Positions 26,765 to 35,266 of a stretch of DNA of 64,000 bases are shown here, in pieces; position 1 is the first letter of the stretch, and every line of letters starts with the position of its first letter. Position numbers and translations under genes: made by a program. The DNA is taken from contig NZ_CP089981.1 in the NCBI RefSeq assembly GCF_021389975.1, positions 5,543,501 to 5,607,500 on the forward strand, read 5' to 3'. The stretch comes from Fulvivirga ulvae. GTDB taxonomy: Bacteria; Bacteroidota; Bacteroidia; Cytophagales; Cyclobacteriaceae. The notes beneath the pieces were generated by a model. It ran no database searches. It was given only the letters and a program-made list of their open reading frames with translations, and was not told the DNA's origin.

Positions 26765-26801
26765 ATCTCCATTTAAAACTTAGTTATTATCTGTTCGCTG
26801 A

Positions 26802-27500
26802 TCAGGATAGATACAAAGATTTGATTAGCTCCCCGGCGGTATTAAGATTTATCGAACGCTGATCAATAATGACTTTTGCCAGATGAGGATAATGCTTTAC
26901 GAGCTCATCAATCAGCATTTCATAGGGAATATCACTGAAGCTGCCGTAATCATGGACATACTCCATAAACTTGCCCCCAGATTTGCTAAATTGTTGGAAT
27001 ACGGCATGCTCCTGACCATCAAATTCCAGGGGTTCTACATTTAGCTTGTCGCAAAGACTCTTATTGAATACAGGCGTCACTTTAACCCAACCACCATTTA
27101 GCCACACTTCCGCATAGCCATGAAATACCAGCAGGTTTGTTTTGAGTACCTCTTCAAGCTTGGCAGTACCAATATGGTTTTTCACATTGGCAAAACCCAT
27201 TCTTGACGGTACACCTAATACTCGTGCTCCTGCGGCAAACAGGCAGCTCTTCTCTATACAATAGCCATAATCACGGCCAACTATATGACTCGCTTTTATG
27301 GCTTCCGTAGTGAAATCGAGCTGGTAAGGATCATACCTGAAGCCATCCCTCACAGCATGATAGAGGGCTTTTATTTTATCATTAATAGTATCATAGTCTG
27401 TAGTATTTTCCCTGGCAAAGCGAATTACATCGGGATGGTTGGAATTGATATAAACTCCGGGTTTAAGATATTCTTCCTGTATCTTTTCTGTCATTGTCAT
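26802..27500 (-). CDS. Transglutaminase-like cysteine protein
   Basis: A 232-residue protein with a transglutaminase core. The catalytic cysteine is in YGYCIEKSCLFAAGARVLGV, the histidine in FHGYAEVWLNGGWV, and the third position of the triad falls in VTPVFN, where Asn replaces the usual Asp. No signal peptide is present. Bacterial members cut or cross-link peptides, and this one could be a cytoplasmic peptidase-like enzyme. It is divergent from a TetR regulator and shares with it a region holding two related palindromes, so it is probably the regulator's target. Confidence 0.82.
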   Translation of the reverse strand: MTMTEKIQEEYLKPGVYINSNHPDVIRFARENTTDYDTINDKIKALYHAVRDGFRYDPYQLDFTTEAIKASHIVGRDYGYCIEKSCLFAAGARVLGVPSRMGFANVKNHIGTAKLEEVLKTNLLVFHGYAEVWLNGGWVKVTPVFNKSLCDKLNVEPLEFDGQEHAVFQQFSKSGGKFMEYVHDYGSFSDIPYEMLIDELVKHYPHLAKVIIDQRSINLNTAGELIKSLYLS

Positions 27501-27505
27501 TCAAA

Positions 27506-27523
27506 TTAGGCATTTTCACCTAA
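27506..27523. promoter_or_regulatory. Degenerate TetR operator next to the transglutaminase start
   Basis: TTAGGCATTTTCACCTAA at 27506-27523 keeps both arms of the palindrome at 27548 with one altered arm (CACCTAA for TGCCTAA). It lies immediately upstream of the transglutaminase start codon at 27500. Confidence 0.6.
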
Positions 27524-27547
27524 ACAAAGATAGTCATCGGGACCAAC

Positions 27548-27569
27548 AATTAGGCATAAATGCCTAATT
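27548..27569. promoter_or_regulatory. TetR-type operator palindrome
   Basis: A 22-bp palindrome, with left arm AATTAGGCAT and right arm ATGCCTAATT around a 2-bp centre (AA), lies 47 bp before the TetR gene start. Its size and symmetry match TetR-family operators, and a degenerate second copy lies 42 bp away (start to start). Confidence 0.75.
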
Positions 27570-27615
27570 TTTTTATTCGCATTATTTTTATAGTATTGTC
27601 TATAAATAGCTGGAT

Positions 27616-28236
27616 ATGGGGACCAAGGAAAGAATACTTGAAAAGGCACTTCAATTATTTAATGAAAGAGGTATCACCGCCGTTTCGAGTAAGCATATCA
27701 GTGATGAGCTAGGTATAAGCTATGGTAATCTTTGTTATCATTTTCCCCGCAAGGATGACATCATTCTTCAGCTTTACTTTAACATGCAGCAGCGGGTCGA
27801 CGAGCAGTTTAAGAACATTGAGAAGGAGGTTTTAAATTTTGAATTTATGCTCACCCGGCTTAAGGTTTTATTTGAAGAAATCTACCGTTATAAGTTTATA
27901 TACCTGGGCATTACCAAAGTTGTAAGGCATTTTGATCACATCAAGAAGCACTCTCAGCAACAAATGCAAATGAGACGAGAATTGCTGCATAATGTAGGCG
28001 ATTTTCTTGTAGAACAAGGATATATGAAGCCTTTTAAAGCACAAAAGCACAAGGATATGCTGGTTAATGCTTTGCTTATGATCACTAACTCCTGGGTATC
28101 TGATGCCGAAACTTTCTATACCGGTAAGGAAGAGGACAAAGTAGATTATTATATGCAGCTATACTTCAACCTTATCCACCCCTTCCTTACCGAAAAAGGC
28201 AGAGAGGGTTTTCAAAAGGTTTACAGGCCTGCTTAA
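27616..28236 (+). CDS. TetR family transcriptional regulator
   Basis: A 206-residue regulator. Residues 1-50 are the TetR DNA-binding domain: MGTKERILEKALQLFNERG, then the helix-turn-helix ISDELGISYGNLCYHFPRKD, a very typical recognition-helix sequence. The rest is a helical ligand-binding domain without recognised specificity. It is divergent from the transglutaminase-like gene, and the intervening 115 bp contain two related palindromes, so it probably represses both that gene and itself. Confidence 0.88.
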   Translation: MGTKERILEKALQLFNERGITAVSSKHISDELGISYGNLCYHFPRKDDIILQLYFNMQQRVDEQFKNIEKEVLNFEFMLTRLKVLFEEIYRYKFIYLGITKVVRHFDHIKKHSQQQMQMRRELLHNVGDFLVEQGYMKPFKAQKHKDMLVNALLMITNSWVSDAETFYTGKEEDKVDYYMQLYFNLIHPFLTEKGREGFQKVYRPA

Positions 28237-28329
28237 TCAGGTATCAGAATGTTGCCCAGCCGCTTATAGCATGGATCGAAGCTCCCTAATCATTCGCAGT
28301 AAATTCACACACTTCAAATTGACTTTAAA

Positions 28330-29046
28330 ATGATCAGATACTCTTCAGTGATATTAACGCTACTGATATTGGCTTGCTCTCCCAATAAAAAGGATACCGC
28401 AGAGAGAATTCCCGATCCGCCCAAGGAAGAGGCAGTGATTGCAGAGCAAGATGCTCTTAAAACTGAGGAGGTAGTAGAAAAAACAATGCTGTATGATTCC
28501 AGCTTTGTAAACCTGCAAAAATATGCTGATGGATTTTCATATGAAATGAAGTATGCTACGGCAGATAATTTTCTAAAAGAGAAGGTCTACCCATGTGCCG
28601 AGTGCCTGGTAAGGAAGGAAGTAGCCGAAGCATTGGTCAGTGCCAATAACGAATTACTAGGCAAGGGTTTCAGAATAAAATTCTTTGATTGTTACCGCCC
28701 GTTGGATGTTCAGAAAGCCATGTGGGAAATATTTCCGAATGCAAAGTACGTCGCCAACCCAAATACTTCGGCATCGATACACAATAGAGGAGCTGCCGTA
28801 GATATCACCCTGGAAGACCTAAAAGGCAACCAGCTTGATATGGGCACTGCTTTCGATTTCTTCGGTCAGGAGGCTCATCACGCTTATACCAACCTCCCCG
28901 ATACCGTGCTGGCCAACCGACAACTCTTAAAGTCAACGATGGAAAACAATGGTTTCAGGGCCATTACTACAGAATGGTGGCACTATAGCTTCAAAAGTAA
29001 GTTCAGCTATGAGCCTTCAAATTTCAAATTTGAATGTGGGGAATGA
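28330..29046 (+). CDS. VanX-type D-Ala-D-Ala dipeptidase (M15), lipoprotein
   Basis: A 238-residue zinc dipeptidase. The lipobox is LILAC with Cys16, followed by an acidic and lysine-rich linker to residue 55. The metal site is seen in SIHNRGAAVDITL (SxHxxGxAxD) and EWWHY. The VanX/DdpX family hydrolyses D-Ala-D-Ala; in non-resistant bacteria it is thought to recycle or turn over cell-wall peptides. Outer-membrane or periplasmic location follows from the lipobox. No vanH/vanA neighbours are present, so a glycopeptide-resistance role is unsupported. Confidence 0.87.
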   Translation: MIRYSSVILTLLILACSPNKKDTAERIPDPPKEEAVIAEQDALKTEEVVEKTMLYDSSFVNLQKYADGFSYEMKYATADNFLKEKVYPCAECLVRKEVAEALVSANNELLGKGFRIKFFDCYRPLDVQKAMWEIFPNAKYVANPNTSASIHNRGAAVDITLEDLKGNQLDMGTAFDFFGQEAHHAYTNLPDTVLANRQLLKSTMENNGFRAITTEWWHYSFKSKFSYEPSNFKFECGE

Positions 29047-29126
29047 TGGAGATAAGCATGGAGAACATGAACCAGCCTAACACCGCGAGGTGAGGCACCG
29101 TACAGCTTCTCTCACCCTCTTTCCCC

Positions 29127-29393
29127 AGTCTGTCCCCTGACAGACTTTTGCTACACGTCTTTTTATTGCTTGTAGTCTTAAACTTAGGCGGTATTAGAGG
29201 CTGTCGGGAGACAGCCAACGGGGAAGTAAAGCCGCTGTTAGTTTTGTTTGCTACCATTCCTCCCTCTAGTCTGTCCCCTGACAGACTTTTACTGCACGTC
29301 TTTTTTATTGCTTGTAGTCTTAACTTAGCCGGTATAGGGGCTGTCGGGGGACAGCCAATGGGGAAGTAAAGCTGTTAGTTTTGTTTGTTACCC
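29127..29393. repeat. Two-unit 141-bp tandem repeat made of paired palindromes (BIME/REP-like)
   Basis: Two imperfect copies of a 141-bp unit start at 29127 and 29268. Each unit carries two hairpins: GTCTGTCCCCTGACAGAC (29128-29145 and 29269-29286) and, 70-71 bp later, GGCTGTCGGGAGACAGCC (29199-29216) or its GGG variant (29339-29356). The second hairpin is close to the reverse complement of the first, so each unit is bounded by inverted palindromes. It sits between two convergent genes, the usual place for REP/BIME elements. No coding sequence is credible in 29047-29430. Confidence 0.75.
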
Positions 29394-29430
29394 GTTCTAA
29401 TTCAACTTCCCCCGAGGGTAACCGCTTTGC

Positions 29431-29928
29431 TTAATTTATAGAATGCAAGCCCATTTTATTCCCCTCCGAATCATGAAATAAGGCAAAATATCCGCTATCA
29501 TCAGCATGTGGTGTTTTAGGTACGATTACCTTACCTCCGTTCTCTTCTACCTTATCCAGTATAGTTTGCAGGTTATTCCCACCATTGAGGTAAATGGTTA
29601 CACCATCAGCCGAAGGTAGGTAGCCCTCCGCTTTGATGATAACTCCTGTAACTGCCTGGTCTTCGTATGGGAAGATTCCCATTTGCATTTCCGGCATATC
29701 CAGTTTCTCGATCTGAATACCTAAAATGGCTTGATAAAATGTAATAGCTCGTGAAATATCTGTTGCCGGAATTTCGAAAATTGAAATAAAACTGTTCATG
29801 GTATTTCTCTTTTGATTTTCTGTTAAACTCACCTTTAGGGTTTCGTTATCAGGCTTACTCTGACTGAAGCCTGTAGCAAAAGCAAAGGACAGCATGGCTG
29901 CAAGGGCAATGTGCTTTGTTCTTTTCAT
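29431..29928 (-). CDS. VOC family (glyoxalase-like) protein with apparent signal peptide
   Basis: A 165-residue protein. Residues about 44-165 are a VOC domain: MNSFISIFEIPATDISRAI, FYQAILG, TIYLNGGNNLQTILDKVEENGG and ending FALFHDSEGNKMGLHS, the usual antibiotic-resistance/glyoxalase-type pattern. Before it lies an apparent signal peptide (ALAAMLSFAFATGFSQS). VOC proteins are normally cytoplasmic and would start at the ATG at 29799 (residue 44). The upstream extension may be real, giving an exported VOC protein, or may not be translated. Confidence 0.8.
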   Translation of the reverse strand: MKRTKHIALAAMLSFAFATGFSQSKPDNETLKVSLTENQKRNTMNSFISIFEIPATDISRAITFYQAILGIQIEKLDMPEMQMGIFPYEDQAVTGVIIKAEGYLPSADGVTIYLNGGNNLQTILDKVEENGGKVIVPKTPHADDSGYFALFHDSEGNKMGLHSIN

Positions 29929-30012
29929 TCTCTTCTATTTTGGATTGATTAAACAAAAGTAAATTGCCGCTGACGGTGAAAATTGTAAAAATGCGACAGC
30001 AGATTCCTGAGG

Positions 30013-30825
30013 TTATTTATAGAAAAGCCGTGAGAGAAGCATGCTCTCATCGCCGAGCAGCTCTTTCGGGCTGGTTCCTGTGAATTCCCTGAAATCCTTA
30101 ATAAAGTGCGATTGGTCATAGTATTCACTTTCGTATGCAACACTGGTAAGGTTTTGTTCCTTTTCATCCAGCAGCATTTTTAAAGCTGCCTGCAGCCGGA
30201 TTACTTTGCCTAACTGCTTTGGGCTGATACCGATCTGTTTCAGAAATTTTCTTTCAAGTTGCCTTCGTTTAGATGGGTCGTTTTTAAGGATTGAGCTAAT
30301 CGTGACTCTTCCTTGGGTCGAGAAAAGGGTATCAACAGTTGTTTTCACTATATTGTCGATGGTCGTCTGATCATTCAGTATTTCAAACAAAAAACCTTCA
30401 ACAATTTCTATTCGCTGCCTGATGTCTGTTGCCTGTATTATTCTTTGTTCCAGAACTTGAGCCTTTTCCCCGAACAATGATTCAATTGGGGTTTCTTTAT
30501 TGGCTAAGGCCTTAATGGGAGTAGTTACAAAGTTGGCAAAACCATAAGGGTAAAAACGAACTGCAAAAGTGTCGACATGCCCTGTGGGTTCTATGTAAAA
30601 CGGCTCCATCGTTTGCCCAAGTACCATCGCCCGGGGTTGCAGGATGAACTCGTCCCCTACTGTATACCGTTTTATGTCATCGCCAAGTATAAATGCCATT
30701 TCAATACAACCATCAGGCACAATACGCTGCCTTTGCGCATCAGTATCAGCAGGCACTTCCAATGTCCAGTAACAGCTAATGAGAGACTCTAAGTCGGGAT
30801 GAGGCTGAAAGGTTTGGTAATTCAT
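30013..30825 (-). CDS. AraC family transcriptional regulator (DUF6597-type N-terminus)
   Basis: A 270-residue regulator. The N-terminal 150 residues resemble the DUF6597 domain seen in many Bacteroidota AraC proteins (YWTLEVPADTD, IVPDGCIEMAFILGDD). The C-terminal half holds the AraC DNA-binding region: KQIGISPKQLGKVIRLQAAL and LTSVAYESEYYDQSHFIKDF, ending FTGTSPKELL. It lies upstream of the VOC gene on the same strand (about 85 bp between them) and may control it, since AraC/VOC pairs are common. The inducer is unknown. Confidence 0.85.
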   Translation of the reverse strand: MNYQTFQPHPDLESLISCYWTLEVPADTDAQRQRIVPDGCIEMAFILGDDIKRYTVGDEFILQPRAMVLGQTMEPFYIEPTGHVDTFAVRFYPYGFANFVTTPIKALANKETPIESLFGEKAQVLEQRIIQATDIRQRIEIVEGFLFEILNDQTTIDNIVKTTVDTLFSTQGRVTISSILKNDPSKRRQLERKFLKQIGISPKQLGKVIRLQAALKMLLDEKEQNLTSVAYESEYYDQSHFIKDFREFTGTSPKELLGDESMLLSRLFYK

Positions 30826-30853
30826 GGGCTTACTATTTATTTGAGAGGCAAGT

Positions 30854-30880
30854 GATCTGATGGCTTGAAGTCATCCGATC
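30854..30880. repeat. Imperfect palindrome, copy 1 of a flanking pair
   Basis: A 27-bp imperfect palindrome reading GATCTGATGG at its left end and CATCCGATC at its right. It matches 22 of 27 positions of the palindrome at 33218-33244. It lies just upstream of the AraC gene and just after the SMI1/KNR4 gene. Confidence 0.6.
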
Positions 30881-30894
30881 TCTCTGACAGCTCT

Positions 30895-31845
30895 TTAATC
30901 ATGCCTTTTTAGTTCGTTAATAACCTTCGCCTCATACTCCTTTTCAAATTTAAATCCTCCGAATAATTTTTTCTTTATCTCCTGATTCTCCATTCGAAGG
31001 TTAATCCAATCTTCCACAAAACCTGGGGCGTAGCCGTTAGTGGTTATTTCATTATTCCCAAATGCAATCATTTGTGGGTATTCTTTAAGATATTCTTCTT
31101 TGGATGAGACCTTTTTGTGCTTTGAGTAAAGATAAAACTGCACATCATATACTAAATGGGACAATTCATCCGCATGAAGTGCAAAATACCCCTTCTTTTC
31201 TGTCAGTTTTATCAACAGGTTCCTCAACTGCCTGTCCAGTCCCTCTTCATTCTGCAGTAACTCCTTCAACAGGTCCGAATAGCTCCCTGTTTTCAATTCC
31301 TCCAGTGTTTCTTTTAGATCCTCTACGGACGTATCATACACATCAGCATGGACTAACCCTTTAATAAAGGACTCAAAATTTTCAGCAAGAAAGGTAATTC
31401 GGTAATCTGATTCCTGATCAACATGGACTACTTCGGGTTCACCATCCCAGCCGTTTTTTCTATAGTCAAGCATGATCATGTCATGTCCGGCCGAAGGGCA
31501 ATTACAAATACATATACCTATGTCAGGATAACCCCATTCATCAATCATAAACTGGCTACCCAGCCCACCACATAATGAGTAAGTTTTGTCTCTCCCAATC
31601 CCTAATATTCCTGTTATTGCCACGTGGTCATTTGCCCATGAAGTTGATTCTTTGGTTGGGAAACAGGTGTTTTTGGGGATGCCTCCATTTTGAAGTTTCA
31701 TCATTTCGACATAAAAGGCAGGAAGCTTGTAGCCTAATTCCTTTTCAACAGAATCTATCAGTTCCTCTGACGGAAACTCACCAATATATTTATTCGTCGC
31801 GTAAGCACTATCTTCCCAGAAGTCATTGAAATTAAATTCTTGCAT
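30895..31845 (-). CDS. SMI1/KNR4 family protein
   Basis: A 316-residue protein. Residues about 20-175 carry the SMI1/KNR4 (SUKH) fold: IDSVEKELGYKLPAFYVEMM with the conserved LP..Y pattern, LQNGG, FMIDEWGYPDIGICICNCPS and HDMIMLDYRKNGWDGEPEVV. The remaining 140 residues are extra helices. SUKH proteins are the commonest immunity proteins of contact-dependent polymorphic toxins, but also have other roles. There is no toxin in view. It is the last of three co-directional genes in the palindrome-bracketed segment. Confidence 0.8.
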   Translation of the reverse strand: MQEFNFNDFWEDSAYATNKYIGEFPSEELIDSVEKELGYKLPAFYVEMMKLQNGGIPKNTCFPTKESTSWANDHVAITGILGIGRDKTYSLCGGLGSQFMIDEWGYPDIGICICNCPSAGHDMIMLDYRKNGWDGEPEVVHVDQESDYRITFLAENFESFIKGLVHADVYDTSVEDLKETLEELKTGSYSDLLKELLQNEEGLDRQLRNLLIKLTEKKGYFALHADELSHLVYDVQFYLYSKHKKVSSKEEYLKEYPQMIAFGNNEITTNGYAPGFVEDWINLRMENQEIKKKLFGGFKFEKEYEAKVINELKRHD

Positions 31846-31864
31846 TGTTATTTTTTAGTTGTTA

Positions 31865-32290
31865 TCAGCCATGGACATTATTGGTAGCATCAGGCAGTAT
31901 ATTCCACCTATTCCCCAATCTCGCATATACAATTATTGCCGGTACAATACCCGTTGCAAATTGTGCTGCAAAAACCACATCATACCGTGGGTCTACTTTC
32001 CACATAATTATCCATTCTACTACTAATAGTCCAAAAAAAATATAGAAAATTCTGAATCCAAAAATAAAATTGTAAACCAAATGAAGAGCTTTTACTCTAA
32101 TTATTAATTCAAATAAAATTATTAATATGAGGCTATATATAGGGAGAAAAAAAATTATTAGAATGGGGAATATCCGAATAAAATCAAACTCCGCCGCCAA
32201 TATAGGTATTAAGATTAAACCTGTCAGAGCCGATATAATTGCCAGCAATACCTTTTTAAAGAATATTTTCATGCTTTTACAATACTGCAA
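31865..32290 (-). CDS. Small membrane protein, AT-rich
   Basis: A 141-residue protein with about four hydrophobic segments, among them AIISALTGLILIPILA, FPILIIFFLPIYSLILIILF, IFYIFFGLLVVEWIIMW and FATGIVPAIIVYARLG. The DNA is notably AT-rich compared with the neighbours (especially 32040-32160), which suggests a different origin. The sequence shows no recognised family. It lies 20 bp before the SMI1/KNR4 gene on the same strand and may be part of the same transcription unit. Confidence 0.62.
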   Translation of the reverse strand: MQYCKSMKIFFKKVLLAIISALTGLILIPILAAEFDFIRIFPILIIFFLPIYSLILIILFELIIRVKALHLVYNFIFGFRIFYIFFGLLVVEWIIMWKVDPRYDVVFAAQFATGIVPAIIVYARLGNRWNILPDATNNVHG

Positions 32291-32382
32291 AATAACACTT
32301 GCATAAGTAAATAAATAAAACGTAAGATTCTGGCGAGCACATTATAAACCTTGAAGCCTTAACTTGATGTGACTATTACTCC

Positions 32383-33039
32383 TTAGAAATCGGCCTCCAT
32401 ACCATGCCCTCTACTACTCCAAAATTTGAGCCATTTTGCTGCCGAAAAAAGGATGTGAGCTTTGCTTTCCGGTGTATCTTCATCATTCTCTGGAGGTTTA
32501 CGCTGGTTCTTGAGTGCTGAGCATTTATTTTCCTCTGCAAACCGATCGGCCACATCCATTAGTCTGTTTGCATAATCCTGTGTCTCGTCAGCCAATTTGG
32601 ACTCATAGGCCATTTCCAATAGCTCAGACCCCAGTATGGTTTCACAATCACACAGAAACTGAGCCCTAAAAAAATGAGCTTCATCATGCATGGCAATATA
32701 CATGGGCAGACCGTCACATTCAGGCACTAAATCTAAAACATAAAAGCCATGCATTTGCTGCATGAAATCATCAAACGTTATTGATTTATCCTGTAGGTTT
32801 TTGAATTGGGATTCAGCCCATGTAGTGGCTTCTTCATCTTTTCCTACTTGAGGAGCTTTGAGCGTTTCATACGCTGTTGATGATATGGATAAGAAACGTT
32901 CCAAAAGTTCGTCATGGCTACGTATCTTTTTGCTCTTCAATCTTTGCTTTTCTACTCCAGTTAGGAGCTTAAAAATTTGTCTATACTCTTCTTCATAGCC
33001 ACTATAAGGTTTCTTTAAAGGTTTCCAGTCAAGCCCCAT
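32383..33039 (-). CDS. Hypothetical protein
   Basis: A 218-residue soluble protein with no signal peptide. It is mainly helical and rich in charged residues. A segment IAMHDEAHFFRAQFLCDCET in the middle may hold metal ligands (His, Glu, Cys), but no family motif is recognised. It is the first gene of the three-gene segment between the two related palindromes, with about 90 bp to the membrane protein. If the SMI1/KNR4 protein is an immunity protein, this could be another member of an immunity cassette; that is a guess. Confidence 0.6.
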   Translation of the reverse strand: MGLDWKPLKKPYSGYEEEYRQIFKLLTGVEKQRLKSKKIRSHDELLERFLSISSTAYETLKAPQVGKDEEATTWAESQFKNLQDKSITFDDFMQQMHGFYVLDLVPECDGLPMYIAMHDEAHFFRAQFLCDCETILGSELLEMAYESKLADETQDYANRLMDVADRFAEENKCSALKNQRKPPENDEDTPESKAHILFSAAKWLKFWSSRGHGMEADF

Positions 33040-33344
33040 ATATTCTGCGTGATTTAATGCTGATGTTTCATTTGTATGGGTTCAATCTAACATATCTTTA
33101 AGGAAGTTCATATATGAATTAAGTATCAGGTTTACAAATCTCCTTATTTTCACCTTCTGCCCTCCGTAGAGCCTTGGATTAGAATGTAAGGGTGTTCTTT
33201 TAATTAGTAGGTTTAGCGATCAGATGACTCGGAGTCATCTGATCGCTCCCTTGGCTACTATCCAAAATATTTTCCTCTATGACTCCAAAACCTACAATAC
33301 ATCTCAAATTTATAAATACCTTTGCGGCTTAATTTTTTTAATAC
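33040..33344. other. Intergenic region upstream of the ABC-F gene
   Basis: 305 bp without a credible ORF. Its main feature is the 33-bp palindrome at 33215-33247. No clear -7/-33 promoter was identified for either flanking gene. Confidence 0.5.
33215..33247. repeat. Perfect 15-bp inverted repeat, copy 2 of a flanking pair
   Basis: AGCGATCAGATGACT (33215-33229) pairs perfectly with AGTCATCTGATCGCT (33233-33247) around CGG. No T-run follows, so it is unlikely to be a terminator. The core 33218-33244 resembles the palindrome at 30854-30880, and the two bracket the three-gene segment 30895-33039. Confidence 0.8.
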
Positions 33345-34985
33345 ATGATCTCTGTTGACGCTCTCACGGTCGAGTTTAGTGGCTCGGCGCTTTTCAGTAA
33401 TATTTCTTTTAACATCAATGAAAATGACCGTATCGCCCTGATGGGTAAGAACGGGGCAGGAAAATCTACGCTGCTCAAGATCATTGCGGGGGTGAACGCA
33501 CCTACAAGGGGCAAGATATCTGCGCCCAAGGATGCGGTAATTGCTTATCTGCCCCAACACCTTCTTACTGAAGATAATTGTTCAGTTTTTGAAGAAGCAT
33601 CAAAGGCTTTTTCAAAAGTATTGGGGATGAAAGACCGTATTGAAGCCCTTAATAAAGAGCTTGAGACGCGCACAGATTATGAATCTGAAGAGTACTTCAA
33701 AATAATAGAAGAGGTATCTGAGCTTAGTGAAAAGTATTACTCCATAGAAGAGGTCAACTTTGACGCTGAAGTTGAGAAAACTTTATTAGGGCTTGGCTTC
33801 CTGAGAAGCGATTTTACCAGACCTACCAAGGAGTTTAGCGGTGGCTGGCGTATGCGCATAGAGCTGGCTAAAATCCTGCTGCAAAAGCCTGACCTGATCT
33901 TGCTCGATGAGCCTACTAACCATATGGACATAGAGTCTATCCAGTGGCTGGAGGACTTCCTGGTCAATAATGCCAAAGCGGTAATTGTAATCTCACACGA
34001 CAAAACTTTTGTTGACAATATCACCAACCGCACTATTGAAGTTACCATGGGCCGTATCTATGACTACAAGGTCAATTATACGCAGTACCTTCAGCTGCGT
34101 AAAGAGCGTCGTGAACAGCAGCAAAAAGCGTATGATGAACAACAAAAGCAGATTGCTGAAATCCAGACCTTTATAGAAAGGTTTAAAGGCACTTACTCCA
34201 AGACATTGCAGGTTCAGTCGAGGGTTAAGATGCTAGAAAAAATGGAGCTCATTGAGGTGGATGAAGTAGATACATCTCACCTGAATCTGAAATTCCCACC
34301 TGCTCCGCGTTCTGGCAACTACCCGGTAATTGCGGAGGATGTCTGCAAATCGTATGGCGACCATGTGGTGTTTAAAGATGCTTCCATGACTATTGAAAGA
34401 GGCCAGAAAGTAGCTTTTGTGGGGAAAAATGGTGAGGGTAAGTCGACCATGATCAAGGCCATTATGGGTGAGATTGATTATGAGGGCAAACTTCAGGCTG
34501 GTCATAACTGTATGATCGGCTACTTTGCTCAAAATCAGGCGTCATTGCTGGACGAGGACCTTACGGTATTCCAGACAATCGATAATATAGCACAAGGTGA
34601 CATCAGAACTAAGATCAAGGATCTTTTAGGGGCCTTTATGTTTAGCGGTGATGCTATCGACAAGAAAGTAAAGGTCTTATCTGGTGGTGAAAAAACCCGC
34701 CTTGCCATGATCAAACTTCTTTTGCAACCGGTTAACTTATTGATTCTTGATGAGCCTACTAACCACCTGGATATAAGGACAAAAGACATTCTTAAAGAAG
34801 CGCTTCAAAGCTTTGATGGCACTTTGATCCTGGTATCGCACGACAGGGATTTTCTGGATGGACTGGCTACCAAAGTTTTTGAGTTTGGCAACAAACGTAT
34901 CCGTGAGCATTTTGAGGATATTAATGGGTTCCTGAGAAACAAGAAGCTGGAAAATCTTCGGGAGATAGAGAGGAAAACAGCTTAG
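33345..34985 (+). CDS. ABC-F family ATPase
   Basis: A 546-residue protein with two ABC ATPase domains and no membrane part. Walker A motifs are GKNGAGKST and GKNGEGKST. Signatures are FSGGWRMRIELAK and LSGGEKTRLAMIK. Walker B motifs are LILLDEPTNHMD and LLILDEPTNHLD. The charged linker between them (around residues 240-310) is the P-site interaction motif region of ABC-F translation factors. Such proteins act on stalled ribosomes or in ribosome maturation, and some protect against antibiotics. The subtype (YbiT-like or EttA-like) cannot be settled here. No resistance context is present. Confidence 0.92.
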   Translation: MISVDALTVEFSGSALFSNISFNINENDRIALMGKNGAGKSTLLKIIAGVNAPTRGKISAPKDAVIAYLPQHLLTEDNCSVFEEASKAFSKVLGMKDRIEALNKELETRTDYESEEYFKIIEEVSELSEKYYSIEEVNFDAEVEKTLLGLGFLRSDFTRPTKEFSGGWRMRIELAKILLQKPDLILLDEPTNHMDIESIQWLEDFLVNNAKAVIVISHDKTFVDNITNRTIEVTMGRIYDYKVNYTQYLQLRKERREQQQKAYDEQQKQIAEIQTFIERFKGTYSKTLQVQSRVKMLEKMELIEVDEVDTSHLNLKFPPAPRSGNYPVIAEDVCKSYGDHVVFKDASMTIERGQKVAFVGKNGEGKSTMIKAIMGEIDYEGKLQAGHNCMIGYFAQNQASLLDEDLTVFQTIDNIAQGDIRTKIKDLLGAFMFSGDAIDKKVKVLSGGEKTRLAMIKLLLQPVNLLILDEPTNHLDIRTKDILKEALQSFDGTLILVSHDRDFLDGLATKVFEFGNKRIREHFEDINGFLRNKKLENLREIERKTA

Positions 34986-35066
34986 TTGGAAAGGTTCTCC
35001 GTTCCGAGGTTACTTTATGCATACATCTTTCTGATTAGGTAATTTGTTTATGACAGTAATAAACAG

Positions 35067-35090
35067 AGTTAAACTGCAGCTTTAACTTTG
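35067..35090 (+). terminator. Weak hairpin downstream of the ABC-F gene
   Basis: AGTTAAA at 35067-35073 pairs with TTTAACT at 35081-35087 around CTGCAGC, followed by TTGG. There is no real T-run, so it is a weak terminator at best. The rest of 34986-35266 holds nothing recognised. Confidence 0.35.
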
Positions 35091-35266
35091 GAAGTTTGGT
35101 AAAACTTGCCGTTCTGCAACACTAGTGAGGAGAAACAGCCCTAATTCGAGGTTACCACCTTTTTGTACATCATGTCACCCGGCAATGGTCTCCATAGCTG
35201 TCTCGTCAAGCTTCAGAGCCGAAAAAAGTATCTCTCAGGAAATAGGGCTTACCCTACATCCCACCC

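Noticed and set aside
28330..29046. Vancomycin-resistance locus
   Set aside because: Only a VanX-like dipeptidase is present; no vanH, vanA ligase or VanRS system lies nearby.
29148..29369. Frame of about 73 codons inside the 141-bp tandem repeat
   Set aside because: The stretch is explained by the palindromic repeat, and the translation merely repeats the unit; no start signal.
33215..33247. Transcription terminator at the perfect palindrome
   Set aside because: There is no T-run on either strand and it is far from the neighbouring gene end; a repeat element is a better reading.
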